Shown: in pieces, positions 49,897 through 59,915 of the stretch
Position numbering within the stretch: the stretch's first letter is position 1
Layout: every line of letters starts with the position of its first letter
From: Lentisphaerae bacterium GWF2_57_35
Lineage (GTDB): Bacteria > Verrucomicrobiota > Kiritimatiellia > CAIQIC01 > GWF2-57-35
Direction: 5' to 3'
Length of the DNA stretch: 64,000 bases
Assembly (NCBI GenBank): GCA_001804865.1
Contig: MHBK01000024.1
Location: 1 to 64,000 of the forward strand
Translations under genes and position numbers: made by a program
Notes under the pieces: model-generated
What the model was told of the DNA's origin: nothing
The model's input: only the letters and a program-made list of their open reading frames with translations
Databases searched by the model: none

Positions 49897-51573
49897 ATGC
49901 AGGAAACGAACAATCACATCACCGTCAAATTCGAAGATGGCCGTAAAACCGAATGCGCGCCGCAAACCCAGGTTAAAACTCTCGCCCCCGCCAAGCGCGC
50001 TCCTTCCGGACTGCATTACCTGGGGGCGCTGGTCAACAACGAGGTGGTCTCCATGTCGTACCCGCTCGACGTGGATTGCACCATTCAGTTTGTCACGCTG
50101 GCGGAGCATCACGGCTGGTTGATCTACCGGAATTCGCTGGCGTTTCTGCTGGCCAAAACGGTCAAGGAGCTTTTTCCCAGCGCCATGTTCCTGATCGAAC
50201 ATTCCCTGGGCAACGCCTTTTACTGCACCTTCGAAATCAATGGGCGCAAGGAAATCGCGCAGGAGGAACTCGACGCCATCGACAAGCGCATGCGCGACGC
50301 CGTCGCCCGCGACGTGCCCATCCGCCGGCGCAAGGGCTCCTACACCGAGGCCGTCCTGCAATTCGAGAAGGAGTCGCAGTGGGATAAATTCAATCTGCTG
50401 CGCTACAGCAACCCGCCGAAGATCGTCATGTACGTCTGCGAGGGCTTCTCGGATCTCATGCACGCGCCCTTTGCGATGAGCACGGGAGCGCTGCCGTATT
50501 TCCGGCTCGTCCGCTACCCGCCGGGCTTCGTCATTCAGTTTCCGGAGCGCTGGAATCCCTCGCACCTGCCGCCGTTCGAGCCGCAGCCGCATTTGTTCCA
50601 GATTTTCAAGGAACACAAGGAATGGGGGCGCATCCTCGGCGTCAATACGGTGGGCCGCCTGAACGAGATCGTGACCAAACGCGAAATCGGCGATTTCATC
50701 AAGATCGCAGAGGCCTTCCACGAAAAGAAGATCGCCCGGATCGCGGATCACATCGCGGAGCATCGCAACCGGCTGAAATGGATTCTGATCGCCGGCCCCT
50801 CCTCTTCCGGCAAGACCACCTTTGCCAAGCGTCTGGCGGTACAGTTGCGGGTGAACGGCTTCAAACCGCTGACCATCTCAGTGGACAACTATTTCGTCGA
50901 CCGGGAGAAAACGCCCAAGACCGAAACCGGGGAATACGATTTCGAGAACATCGAAACGATCGATCTGGAGCTGTTTAACAAACACCTGAAAATGCTCGAC
51001 GAAGGCGCCGAGGTCGAATTGCCCTACTTCAATTTCCAGGCGGGGCGTCAGGAATTCCGGGGCGAAAAACTCAAGATCAACCACGACGAAATCGTCATTG
51101 TGGAAGGCATTCACGCCCTGAATCCGCGGCTGTCGCACATCCTGCCGGCCGACCGGAAATACCGGGTGTATGTCAGCGCCCTGACGCAATTGAATCTCGA
51201 CTTCCACAACCGGATTTCCACGACCGACAACCGGCTCATCCGCCGCTTGATTCGCGACCACCACTTCCGGGGCAATTCGGCTCTGATGACGCTCCAGATG
51301 TGGCCGAACGTCCGGCAGGGCGAGAAGAAATGGATTTTCCCGTTCCAACAGGAAGCCGACATCGCGTTTAATTCCGCGCTCGACTACGAACTGGCCGTGC
51401 TCAAGCCGTACGTGGAAGCCCTGCTCTACGAAGTGAAACCCTCCGATCCCCAATACGCCGAGGCGCGGCGTCTGCTGGGGTTCGTATCGAGGTTTTTGAG
51501 CATCACGGCGGACCTGGTGCCGCCCACGTCCATCCTGCGGGAATTCATCGGCAAGAGCGCCTTTCATTATTGA
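49897..51573 (+). CDS. TGS-domain nucleoside (uridine-type) kinase
   Basis: The 558-residue protein has an N-terminal TGS/ThrRS-N-like part (residues 1-230: HITVKFEDGRKTECAP, EHSLGNAFYCTFEING). A uridine-kinase/phosphoribulokinase P-loop domain follows: LIAGPSSSGKTTFAKRLAVQL (Walker A), TISVDNYFVDREKTP, VELPYFNFQAGRQEF and VIVEGIHALNP. This fusion is common in bacteria and phosphorylates nucleosides, likely with roles in salvage; the exact substrate is unproven. GGGAG precedes the ATG. Confidence 0.9.
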   Translation: MQETNNHITVKFEDGRKTECAPQTQVKTLAPAKRAPSGLHYLGALVNNEVVSMSYPLDVDCTIQFVTLAEHHGWLIYRNSLAFLLAKTVKELFPSAMFLIEHSLGNAFYCTFEINGRKEIAQEELDAIDKRMRDAVARDVPIRRRKGSYTEAVLQFEKESQWDKFNLLRYSNPPKIVMYVCEGFSDLMHAPFAMSTGALPYFRLVRYPPGFVIQFPERWNPSHLPPFEPQPHLFQIFKEHKEWGRILGVNTVGRLNEIVTKREIGDFIKIAEAFHEKKIARIADHIAEHRNRLKWILIAGPSSSGKTTFAKRLAVQLRVNGFKPLTISVDNYFVDREKTPKTETGEYDFENIETIDLELFNKHLKMLDEGAEVELPYFNFQAGRQEFRGEKLKINHDEIVIVEGIHALNPRLSHILPADRKYRVYVSALTQLNLDFHNRISTTDNRLIRRLIRDHHFRGNSALMTLQMWPNVRQGEKKWIFPFQQEADIAFNSALDYELAVLKPYVEALLYEVKPSDPQYAEARRLLGFVSRFLSITADLVPPTSILREFIGKSAFHY

Positions 51574-51581
51574 GCCAACTC

Positions 51582-52271
51582 ATGGATGTTCTTCCCTCTC
51601 TTTTGATGTTCGATCTCGACGGAACGCTGATCGATTCCCGCAACGACATAGGCACGGCCGTCAACCTCACACGGGCGGATTACGGGCTGCCGCCTCTTCC
51701 GATGGAAACCGTCAGCACGTTTGTCGGCGACGGCATCCGGAAGCTGGTCGAACGCTCGCTTCGCGGCCAAACCATCGACCTCGACGAAGCCGTGCAGAAA
51801 TGCGCCGCCCATTACGGCGCCCATCTGCACGACCAGACCACCCTGTATCCGGGCGTACAGGAAGGACTCCTTAAGCTGCATGCCGCCGGCATTCCTATTG
51901 CGCTGATCAGCAACAAGCCGTCCGCCGCCTGCCGGATTCTGATGCATCACTTCGGCCTGGAGCCGTTGCTGACCCTCACCCTCGGCGCGGGCGACACCGA
52001 GTACCTGAAGCCTCATCCCCAACCGCTGCTCGAAGCCTTGAAAAAACTCGATCTCCCCGCGTCCGGCGCCTGGATGATCGGCGATCACCGGACCGATCTC
52101 GAAGCCGCGCGTCACGCCCATGTCCGCAGCGGCTTCGTCCGCTACGGCATCGGCCAAGCCAACCCGGAAACGCCCACCGTCAGCTTTAACTCGTTTGGAG
52201 AGATTCCAGACTTTTTTCTACATACGGAAAGACCGGGCAAAACCTTCCCGTCAGCGCAAGTTTTGCCGTAA
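51582..52271 (+). CDS. gph: HAD-family phosphoglycolate phosphatase-like protein
   Basis: The 229-residue HAD hydrolase has motif I MFDLDGTLIDSRNDIG, a helical cap, LYPGVQEGLLKLHAAGIPIALISNKPS (motif II), the Lys in KPHPQPLLEAL and MIGDHRTDLEAAR (motif IV region). It is closest in style to phosphoglycolate phosphatases; other phosphomonoesters are possible. A TTG at 51570 overlapping the kinase stop is an alternative start. It follows the kinase directly and is cotranscribed. Confidence 0.88.
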   Translation: MDVLPSLLMFDLDGTLIDSRNDIGTAVNLTRADYGLPPLPMETVSTFVGDGIRKLVERSLRGQTIDLDEAVQKCAAHYGAHLHDQTTLYPGVQEGLLKLHAAGIPIALISNKPSAACRILMHHFGLEPLLTLTLGAGDTEYLKPHPQPLLEALKKLDLPASGAWMIGDHRTDLEAARHAHVRSGFVRYGIGQANPETPTVSFNSFGEIPDFFLHTERPGKTFPSAQVLP

Positions 52272-52377
52272 AAAAAGAGCAAATGTTGCCGTTTTTATGA
52301 GCATTTTGCCAGCGGCATTTCCCTTGCTATCAAAGCGATACATTAAACAATAGCCGAGTACAGTTGGAGACGAATCG

Positions 52378-54315
52378 ATGCGTAAAATTGCCTTGCGATA
52401 TTTGCGGCGGGCCGCCATTTTGTGTTTTCTTCCCGCTCTTCTGGAGGCCTCAGCATCCGCACAAACCATCCGTTATATTTCCACCGCCGGAAGCCACCTC
52501 GCGCCCTACACCAACTGGATCATGGCCGCAACCAATTTCAGCGCCGCCATAACGGCCAGCGTAAATGGAGATTCGATTCTGGTGGCGGATGGGGTGTACC
52601 GATTGTCGGGAACCGTCATTACATTGGTCAAAGGCATTAGCATTCAAAGCACGAATATTCCGGGCCGCAACGTGGTCGTTGACGGGGCCGGCATGTCCCG
52701 TTGCTTCAATATCAGCCATGCCAATGCCCACCTCGCCGGCATGACGATCACCAACGGCATGACCAACGGCATCGGCGGCGGCGTCTGGGTCCAAACGGCA
52801 GGCACGATCAGCAACTGCACCATAACCGGGAATCGATCGCTGGGCAACAATGCCGCGGGCGGAGGCGTCGTCATGAAAAACGGAGGGCTCCTGGTACAAT
52901 GCCGGATTTCCGGCAATTGGATTTCCGGCACGAATGCGCCGGTCGGCGGAGGCGTTCATGCAGAAAACGGCGCGCGACTGCTGGGCTGCGAGATTTCGGA
53001 TAATGCCGCGATATCAACCTTAACCAATGCCGGCGGCGGAGGCTTGTCGCTGGGGACGGGAAGCTCGGCGGAAGGCTGCACCAGCCGCTGGAATCGGGTC
53101 GCGGGTTCGGGCGGAGGCATTCTCTGCGGATCGGCGTTCACCACCCTTCAGGGATGCTTGATTGAAGGCAATGCGGCCAGCAATCGGGGCGGAGGAGTCG
53201 AATGCTATCAGGGAGGCGAAATCAAGGATTGCGTTGTCCGCAATAATCAGGCCGGCAAGAACGGCGGAGGGGTGGACTTTTTCGCCAAGGGGTCTACATC
53301 CGGCTCGTTGATTATCTCCAATGCTGCCACACGCGGCGGCGGAATCCACTTTGACTACGGCGGCGCCGCGACCAACTGCACGATCCTTTTCAATCAAGCC
53401 GCTCTCGGCGGCGGGATCCATTGCAGCGCCAGCAACACCTTCAACACTCCGCGCGGCGTGCTGCGCAACTGCATCATCGTGAGCAATACGATCGACAACT
53501 ATTATTTCACCAACGTATTTGGTCAGGGGCTCGATTACTGCATCACGGAGCCGGAAAGCTCCTATTTCAATGGAACGGGCAATTCGACCACCGCACCCTG
53601 GTTTGTCAGCTCATCCGATTACCGGCTGGCCGCCGGCTCGCCCGGCATCGACTCCGGCGACGAGGGCCAAGGAACGCCACTGCGCGAGGATGCGGCACAA
53701 GGCCTGCCCTGCGACGGTGATTTTGACGGCTTCACGGCCTACGATGTCGGCGCTTACGAGTTCAGCACCAATCGAGACACGGATGTCGATGGGCTGCCCG
53801 ACGGCTGGGAATATCGTTACTGGCTAAATCCCACCAATGGATTTCCTGCCGCGGACGACGACGGGGATTCGAGAAATAACTCAAACGAATTCGCGTCCAT
53901 CAGCAATCCTCGCAGCGATCTGAGCGGAACGCCAAACTGGAACGGACTTCCGCTCGGTTGGCGAATCAAATATTTTCCCACCAATTCGCTGGATGTCAGT
54001 TCGACCGACGATCCCGACGGCGACGGCCTCAATAATTTTCAGGAGTCCATTGCCGGCACCAATCCTACCAATCAATACTCCTGCTTTCTTGTCGCGGCGG
54101 AACGCATCCCCGGCTCCGAGACGTTGCGCTTCACTTGGGCCAGCGCGCCGGACCGAAGTTACACATTTTATGCAGGAACCCAACTGACGGGGACCGTCAA
54201 TTTTTCGCCCCTGGCCTCCGGATTAGGGCACACCCCATACCCGTCGACCAATCGTTACGAGGTAAATATGGCCGAAGGGGTCCATTTTTACCGCATCGAA
54301 GTCATGACTCCGTAA
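52378..54315 (+). CDS. Secreted right-handed beta-helix surface protein
   Basis: The 645-residue protein has a signal peptide (MRKIALRYLRRAAILCFLPALLEASASA). About 14 beta-helix coils rich in GGG and N ladders follow (GGGVWVQTAGTISNCTITGN, RGGGVECYQGGEIKDCVVRNNQAGKNGGG). Thrombospondin-type-3-like calcium loops come next (TDVDGLPDGWEYRYWLNPTN, DDPDGDGLNNFQESIAGTNP), then a small beta C-terminal domain. Such helices act as polysaccharide lyases or adhesins; no catalytic motif was found. GGAG precedes the ATG. Confidence 0.8.
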   Translation: MRKIALRYLRRAAILCFLPALLEASASAQTIRYISTAGSHLAPYTNWIMAATNFSAAITASVNGDSILVADGVYRLSGTVITLVKGISIQSTNIPGRNVVVDGAGMSRCFNISHANAHLAGMTITNGMTNGIGGGVWVQTAGTISNCTITGNRSLGNNAAGGGVVMKNGGLLVQCRISGNWISGTNAPVGGGVHAENGARLLGCEISDNAAISTLTNAGGGGLSLGTGSSAEGCTSRWNRVAGSGGGILCGSAFTTLQGCLIEGNAASNRGGGVECYQGGEIKDCVVRNNQAGKNGGGVDFFAKGSTSGSLIISNAATRGGGIHFDYGGAATNCTILFNQAALGGGIHCSASNTFNTPRGVLRNCIIVSNTIDNYYFTNVFGQGLDYCITEPESSYFNGTGNSTTAPWFVSSSDYRLAAGSPGIDSGDEGQGTPLREDAAQGLPCDGDFDGFTAYDVGAYEFSTNRDTDVDGLPDGWEYRYWLNPTNGFPAADDDGDSRNNSNEFASISNPRSDLSGTPNWNGLPLGWRIKYFPTNSLDVSSTDDPDGDGLNNFQESIAGTNPTNQYSCFLVAAERIPGSETLRFTWASAPDRSYTFYAGTQLTGTVNFSPLASGLGHTPYPSTNRYEVNMAEGVHFYRIEVMTP

Positions 54316-54491
54316 AAGCATTTATATGCATTATCAATTAAATATTAATTGCTTACAACAAATACGGATGGGGCCTTTCACCCAGAAGGGAGTGTGTTTG
54401 TCAGGTCATCCTTAAGTTTAACAGCCAAAGACCCGAAAGGTATATTAACAGCCTACAGTTTTTCAATGGGACATAACCAAAGGAGGTCCTC

Positions 54492-57005
54492 ATGTACCGC
54501 AGGTTATCAGCAGGTGTATTGTGTTTGGGGGTTCTGTTTTGCATGCTAAGCGTCAGTTTTGTTCAAGCCGATCCGGTCTCACCCGATGAAGCGATGGCGT
54601 TGGCTAACGCCGCCTTAAATCCGAACGGGCAACCGTCCGGCTATTCCGCCAAAAGCGTTGAAGCCGTCAAGGATGTCGACAAGACCGTTCTCTATTATGT
54701 GGTCTATTGCAATCCCCGCGGATACATGATTGTCGCCTCCGATGACAGCATCGAACCCATCATCGCGTTTTCGGATTCCGGCACGTTCGAAAAAACCGCC
54801 GGCAACCCATTGTTCGCCCTTCTCCAAAACGATCTGAGAACTCGCCACGACATCGTGGAAAGCATCCAGCAAGTTGACGACAACGCCCGGTCGCTCTCCG
54901 CCTTGGCTGCGGACGTCGATCCGGAAAGCTTGACGACGTATCTGGAAGAATCGCAGGCCAAATGGGCGGCCATTGAAGCGACCGCTCCTCAAGCGATCAC
55001 CGAGCAGACAGCGGAAGACGATCCCTTTGCCAACGAATCGATTCAACGGCCCGTCATGGACTTCCAATTGCCCCCTTCGACCCCCGCTCCCGATCCCGGC
55101 CCCGGAGGGTTTGCTCCGGCCGGATTCACCATTTGGGTGGATTGCCTGATCTCCAGCTCGTGGGATCAATACAAGCAATACGGCAGCTTTGGCTCGGACC
55201 TCTACAATCTGACCACCCCGTCCAACCGCTACGCCGGTTGCGGCCCTGTCGCCGTGGGTCAAGTCATGAAGTATCACAAGTATCCACGCGGCCTTGCGCT
55301 CAACGGCTCCTCCAATCTGGTCGCTGTGCAGCAGGCGGACGGCTCCATCACAACCAACTGGTTCGCCTACCAGGCCACTTACACCAATGCGACCGGCCTT
55401 CGATCCTGGACCAATTTCCTGGATGAATACAAAGGTACGTCCTCCTCGCTGGCTTGGACCAATGTGGCCGATCTGCTCCGCGACGTCGGGGTAGCCGCTG
55501 GCGCGACTTACTATACCAATAAGACCTACAGCACCCTCGCGAATCTCCATCTCGCGCTGACCAACATTTTTTCTTATCCGCGAGCGGTCTTGGTTTCCAG
55601 CATAACGGCTACAAACACCATCCTCAATTTCAACATGCTCGGCCGCAAGCCGGTGATCATGGCCATCCACAACTCTGCGGCGCCCACGGAAGGGCATATC
55701 GCCATTGTAGACGGTCTGGCTGTATCGGCACAGGGAACGGTTTTCCATCACTTGAACATGGGTTGGGGCGAAGTGGGACAGAACACGGCTTGGTATAACC
55801 TTCCCAATATCATTGCCTATAACAGCCTCGGCGGCTTCATCTACAACATCATGACCAACGGCGCTGAATTAGTCGTGGGTCGCGTGGTGGCCTCGGGCAC
55901 GACAACACCGATGAGCAACGCGGTGATTGTATTGGATGGCGTAACGAATGGGGCAACCGACGTCTATGGCACTTTCGGCGTCGATACTGTCGCGGGTATT
56001 CATACCGTGACCGTAAGCAAGGTCGGTTATGTTTCTCAGACTTATGTCGTGACCAATACGACTTCTTCCGGCAACGCCTATGGCAACGTGTACCGCTCGC
56101 TCACCCTCACCAACGGTGGGGACATGAGCTTCTCGGCCGTGACCTATTCCAGCAACATCGTGCTGACCTGGTCCGATCCGACGTCGTCCTTCTATCCTGC
56201 GGCCATCCATATCATCGCCACAACCAACTCGGGCGGCTCGGATACGGGCTACGGGACCTACTGGACCAGCGCCGTGCGTCGGACGGATTGGTTTAATGGG
56301 TACGCCGCAGGCGGACGGGTGCTCGGACTCATCGGCTGTAATTATCCGTCCAACCTGGTCTTTAGCGGCAACGGTTCGAGCACGACCAGCCTCACGATTA
56401 CCAACCTGCCGTTGAACAAGACCTATTACTTCAAGATGTGGTGCTCCAATGCCACAGGCTTCGTGCAAATCGACAACGGAACCTCGACCGCCTATGCCAC
56501 GCCGGATGCCAACAAGGTCATCCTGTACTTCCAGGAAACCAATGGCTCGGGCCGGGCTTATTACATGATGCCTCCATTGGGCGCCCAGGTCGGAAGCACC
56601 TATGCGCTGAAGGCCCAAGGCTATTGCGCCACCAACAGCATGTCTGCGTACAAGATCGCCGCCGTCGGCGACTTCAACACCAACGGAGTGGACGACATCC
56701 TGTGGCAGCGGCTGGTTAGCAACACGAACCTGTCCTTGAATTACGAAGTCTGGCTCATGAACAACAGCGGTCTGTTGAACAGCACGGTCACCATGGCCAC
56801 CGGCTTGACCGTCTCCAGTACCTGGACGATCACGTCCGTCAACGATGTGACGGGCGATGGGCATGGCGACGTGGTGCTCAGCTACGACAGCGGACGCCTG
56901 CTCTATTACTACTATTGCAGCAATGGCGAGTACTTCGCCAGCTCCCCAATTATCACTAACGGGATGCCCTTCAACGCCTCCTACAAAGGCGGAAGTTTCC
57001 GGTAA
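54492..57005 (+). CDS. Secreted C10-family (streptopain-like) cysteine protease
   Basis: The 837-residue protein starts behind AAAGGAGGTCCTC and has a signal peptide (GVLCLGVLFCMLSVSFVQA). It has a Spi_C10-type inhibitory propeptide (ESVSP-like VSPDEAMALANAAL, YVVYCNPRGYMIVASDDSIEPII). The C10 catalytic domain has Cys250 in NRYAGCGPVAVGQVMKYHKYP and His402 in EGHIAIVDGL, with HHLNMGWGE following. The C-terminal half has a CarboxypepD_reg-like domain, a fibronectin-like stretch and FG-GAP-type repeats (AVGDFNTNGVDDILWQRL). The propeptide would be removed after export. It ends at a strong terminator. Confidence 0.9.
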   Translation: MYRRLSAGVLCLGVLFCMLSVSFVQADPVSPDEAMALANAALNPNGQPSGYSAKSVEAVKDVDKTVLYYVVYCNPRGYMIVASDDSIEPIIAFSDSGTFEKTAGNPLFALLQNDLRTRHDIVESIQQVDDNARSLSALAADVDPESLTTYLEESQAKWAAIEATAPQAITEQTAEDDPFANESIQRPVMDFQLPPSTPAPDPGPGGFAPAGFTIWVDCLISSSWDQYKQYGSFGSDLYNLTTPSNRYAGCGPVAVGQVMKYHKYPRGLALNGSSNLVAVQQADGSITTNWFAYQATYTNATGLRSWTNFLDEYKGTSSSLAWTNVADLLRDVGVAAGATYYTNKTYSTLANLHLALTNIFSYPRAVLVSSITATNTILNFNMLGRKPVIMAIHNSAAPTEGHIAIVDGLAVSAQGTVFHHLNMGWGEVGQNTAWYNLPNIIAYNSLGGFIYNIMTNGAELVVGRVVASGTTTPMSNAVIVLDGVTNGATDVYGTFGVDTVAGIHTVTVSKVGYVSQTYVVTNTTSSGNAYGNVYRSLTLTNGGDMSFSAVTYSSNIVLTWSDPTSSFYPAAIHIIATTNSGGSDTGYGTYWTSAVRRTDWFNGYAAGGRVLGLIGCNYPSNLVFSGNGSSTTSLTITNLPLNKTYYFKMWCSNATGFVQIDNGTSTAYATPDANKVILYFQETNGSGRAYYMMPPLGAQVGSTYALKAQGYCATNSMSAYKIAAVGDFNTNGVDDILWQRLVSNTNLSLNYEVWLMNNSGLLNSTVTMATGLTVSSTWTITSVNDVTGDGHGDVVLSYDSGRLLYYYYCSNGEYFASSPIITNGMPFNASYKGGSFR

Positions 57006-57020
57006 ACGGAATTAATCGGC

Positions 57021-57060
57021 AAACAAAACACCCCGCCCATCCGGGCGGGGTGTTTTGTTT
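57021..57060 (+). terminator. Strong intrinsic terminator
   Basis: AAACAAAACACCCCGCCC and GGGCGGGGTGTTTTGTTT form a perfect 18-bp stem across ATCC, ending in a U-rich tract. It lies 16 bases after the C10 protease stop and works in both directions. Confidence 0.95.
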
Positions 57061-57120
57061 GGCAGCCTAAGGTCATTTCGCGCTTCCCGCCCCCAGAGCA
57101 ATCGTCTATGGTGTCGAGCC

Positions 57121-59814
57121 ATGATCTGTATTAAGCATATTCTTCCAATCCTTGCCTGGCTGTTGACTGAAGTTGGTTCCTCCGCCGAATTCGTTGCCTG
57201 GACGCCGGCGACGCCATCCCGCGACGACCGGATCGAGATAACCAGCTCCAACTGCACACAAGCCGCCACCCTGCATTGGGGCGTCAATGCGCGCGGCAAA
57301 GAATGGCAGTCGCCGGCGGCGGAGTACATCCCGGCCGGCTCCTCCCGGGATGGAGCCGCCGTTCGCACCGGCTTGGCCGGGCCGGATTCCAACGGCCTCT
57401 GCCGCCTTCAGCTCGGCCCGTTCAACCAGTCCAACCAGCCGGTTCGATCCGTAGATTTCGTCGTACAATGGGCGGACCAACGGTGGGAGAACAACGGCGG
57501 TCGCGACTATCGCATCGATATCTCCAACCAACGCATCGTGGTCAAGCCCGCGACGCCGAACCTCAACAACCGAATCGCCGTCAGCGTCCGCTCCAGCCAA
57601 CCCGGCGGTCATTTGCGCTGGGGCGTCAATGCGGTGGACGGCCAATGGATGCCGCCGGCTCGCGATTACTGGCCGAAGGGAACGGAGGCCACAGACGACG
57701 GCTTGGCGGTCGACTCCCCCCTGCCCGCACCCGACAGCAACGGAGTCTCCGTCATTTTCCTGGGCCCCTTCAACAGCGGAGCCCAAATCGTCACGTCGCT
57801 GCACATGGCCGTGCATTGGGGAAAGGATTGGGATACCGATCTGGGACGGAATTATAGCGTCCCCATCCAAAGCGACCATGGCACAGGAGAACCACCCTTT
57901 CGAATCGTCTGCCCGCTGGATGGCACGACATTCAAGGGCAGCCTGGCCGTGGTGATCGAAAGAAAGAAGCCCGAACCTGTCACACTCTGGCTGGATGGAC
58001 GACCCATGGTTTCCCTCGTTTGGAAACCGCTGGAATGGATGCTCGAACTCCAGACGCTTCCATTTGGACTCCATCACTTGACGGCTCAATCAGGCAGCAA
58101 CACCCAAGTGACGCTCGACCGCGTCAGCTTCTGGTATGTGCCGCGTTTTGACAACGACACCGCCCGCCCAGACATTCCCCTGGGCGCCACGCCGGATACC
58201 AATGGCGTTACCTCGTTTGCCCTTTATGCCCCAGGCAAGCATTTCGTGTCTCTCATTGGCGATTTCAACGATTGGAGTCCGCGGCGCGGCGCCATGAACT
58301 GCTCTACCGACGGAGTCTGGTGGTTGTATCGCTCGCTGGACCCCGGGAAGCACACGTATCAATATCTGATCGATGGAAAGATCCGCCTTGCCGACCCCTA
58401 TTCGAAGGATGTCGAATGGAAAGACGATTCAGGACGAGAGACTCAGCACCCTGAAATGGCCAAATCCGTCGTAGAGGTTAATGCCATGCCGTTCGGCTGG
58501 AGCAGCAAACCATTTCGCCGCCCGTCGCCGGATCGCCTGGTAATTTACGAATTCTCCATCGACGACGTAACTCATGGCGGCGGATTCAGCAATACGCTGC
58601 CGTGGTTGAGTCACATGCACAATCTGGGCGTCACCGCTGTGGAGCCGATGCCCTTCCAGGAATTTGCCGGCAGCCTGAGTTGGGGCTACAATCCGTCCTT
58701 TCACTTCGCTCCCGAATCTACACATGGAAGCAGGAACGACTTAAAACGGCTCATCGACAGCGCCCATCGCCAGGGCATGGCCGTCATCATGGATATGGTT
58801 TTAAATCACATGGATGCCCAGTCGTCTCTTTACCAGCTTTACGGAAAAGACTACGCCGCCAGCCCCTATTTCTATCCGTTCGAAGGCGAAAACTGGGGTT
58901 TTCCCGACCTCGAGCAGGAGCATCCGGCTTTCAAGCAATACGTGGCGGACATGCTCCAATTTTGGCTCCGCGAATATCGCGTGGACGGCTTCCGCTACGA
59001 CGCCACCCGCTGGGTCGGCTGGCAAGGCTACAACGACTGGGGCGCCGGCTGGTTTGCCTATGCCGCGAAACAGGCCGACTCCAACGCCTATCAAATTGCC
59101 GAGCACCTGCCGTCCGATCCCGACCTGCTCAACCAAACCGAGATGGATGCCGGCTGGGATGCGGAATTCCGCTGGCGCATCCGCGACATGCTCCGCAACG
59201 CCGACTTGAATACCAACGAGTTTGTACGCGTCATGACCCCCGCCCGCCTCGGTTACAGCAACGCCCTTCAACGGGTCGTGTATACCGAAAGCCACGACGA
59301 AGAACGCGTCATGAAAGAGCTTCACGAGGCCGGCTTCGGCGGCCAGGAAAGCTTGCTCCGCGCAGAATCCGCACTCGTGCTCACCCTGACGGCGCCGGGC
59401 ATCCCCATGCTCTACGCGGGCCAGGAATTTGGGGAATCCACGCCCAAAATTGTCGGCCAGAACTTTCTGCACTGGGAAAAGATGAAAGACCCCGCCGGCC
59501 GGCGGCTGTTCCAAAGCGCCCAGAATCTGATTCGATTGCGAACGACCCACCCCGCGCTTCGCGGCGAAGACCTCGCCATTTCGTTCCCCACCAGCCAAAC
59601 CGTCGTTTATACGCGAGGACATGGGGCCGAATCGGTCATCGTCGCGGTGAATTTCGGACGAGAAGAGGATGAGCTTTTCCTTACTCTTCCAAATAATTCA
59701 ACTTGGATCCAAGTTCTAGGAAAGGATGTCGCCATCGAACCCGGTCATTCGGCGGTTACGGTCAATCTAAAGCCCGGCCAGAGCGCCGTCTTTTCGTCGC
59801 ATGCTAGCGAATAG
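57121..59814 (+). CDS. Secreted GH13 (alpha-amylase family) glycosidase with CBM48-like module
   Basis: The 897-residue protein starts MICIKHILPILAWLLTEVGSSA, a signal peptide. Two tandem beta modules follow (TLHWGVNARGKEWQSPA, HLRWGVNAVDGQWMPPA), resembling starch-binding modules of X25/CBM type. A CBM48-like domain is next (FALYAPGKHFVSLIGDFNDWSP, DPGKHTYQYLIDG). The GH13 barrel has candidate nucleophile Asp627 (VDGFRYDATRW), acid/base Glu661 (QIAEHLP) and stabiliser Asp726 (TESHDEERV). The layout matches branching-enzyme-like or glycogen-debranching subfamilies. It probably hydrolyses or rearranges alpha-glucans outside the inner membrane. Confidence 0.88.
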   Translation: MICIKHILPILAWLLTEVGSSAEFVAWTPATPSRDDRIEITSSNCTQAATLHWGVNARGKEWQSPAAEYIPAGSSRDGAAVRTGLAGPDSNGLCRLQLGPFNQSNQPVRSVDFVVQWADQRWENNGGRDYRIDISNQRIVVKPATPNLNNRIAVSVRSSQPGGHLRWGVNAVDGQWMPPARDYWPKGTEATDDGLAVDSPLPAPDSNGVSVIFLGPFNSGAQIVTSLHMAVHWGKDWDTDLGRNYSVPIQSDHGTGEPPFRIVCPLDGTTFKGSLAVVIERKKPEPVTLWLDGRPMVSLVWKPLEWMLELQTLPFGLHHLTAQSGSNTQVTLDRVSFWYVPRFDNDTARPDIPLGATPDTNGVTSFALYAPGKHFVSLIGDFNDWSPRRGAMNCSTDGVWWLYRSLDPGKHTYQYLIDGKIRLADPYSKDVEWKDDSGRETQHPEMAKSVVEVNAMPFGWSSKPFRRPSPDRLVIYEFSIDDVTHGGGFSNTLPWLSHMHNLGVTAVEPMPFQEFAGSLSWGYNPSFHFAPESTHGSRNDLKRLIDSAHRQGMAVIMDMVLNHMDAQSSLYQLYGKDYAASPYFYPFEGENWGFPDLEQEHPAFKQYVADMLQFWLREYRVDGFRYDATRWVGWQGYNDWGAGWFAYAAKQADSNAYQIAEHLPSDPDLLNQTEMDAGWDAEFRWRIRDMLRNADLNTNEFVRVMTPARLGYSNALQRVVYTESHDEERVMKELHEAGFGGQESLLRAESALVLTLTAPGIPMLYAGQEFGESTPKIVGQNFLHWEKMKDPAGRRLFQSAQNLIRLRTTHPALRGEDLAISFPTSQTVVYTRGHGAESVIVAVNFGREEDELFLTLPNNSTWIQVLGKDVAIEPGHSAVTVNLKPGQSAVFSSHASE

Positions 59815-59915
59815 TGGACCATAACTTCGTTGTTAATGATTTCGATTTTCACGATTTTCCGAACCTCGCATCTGGCCGCTCGAAATATGTCCGCGCCCGG
59901 GTTATACTGCATGTC

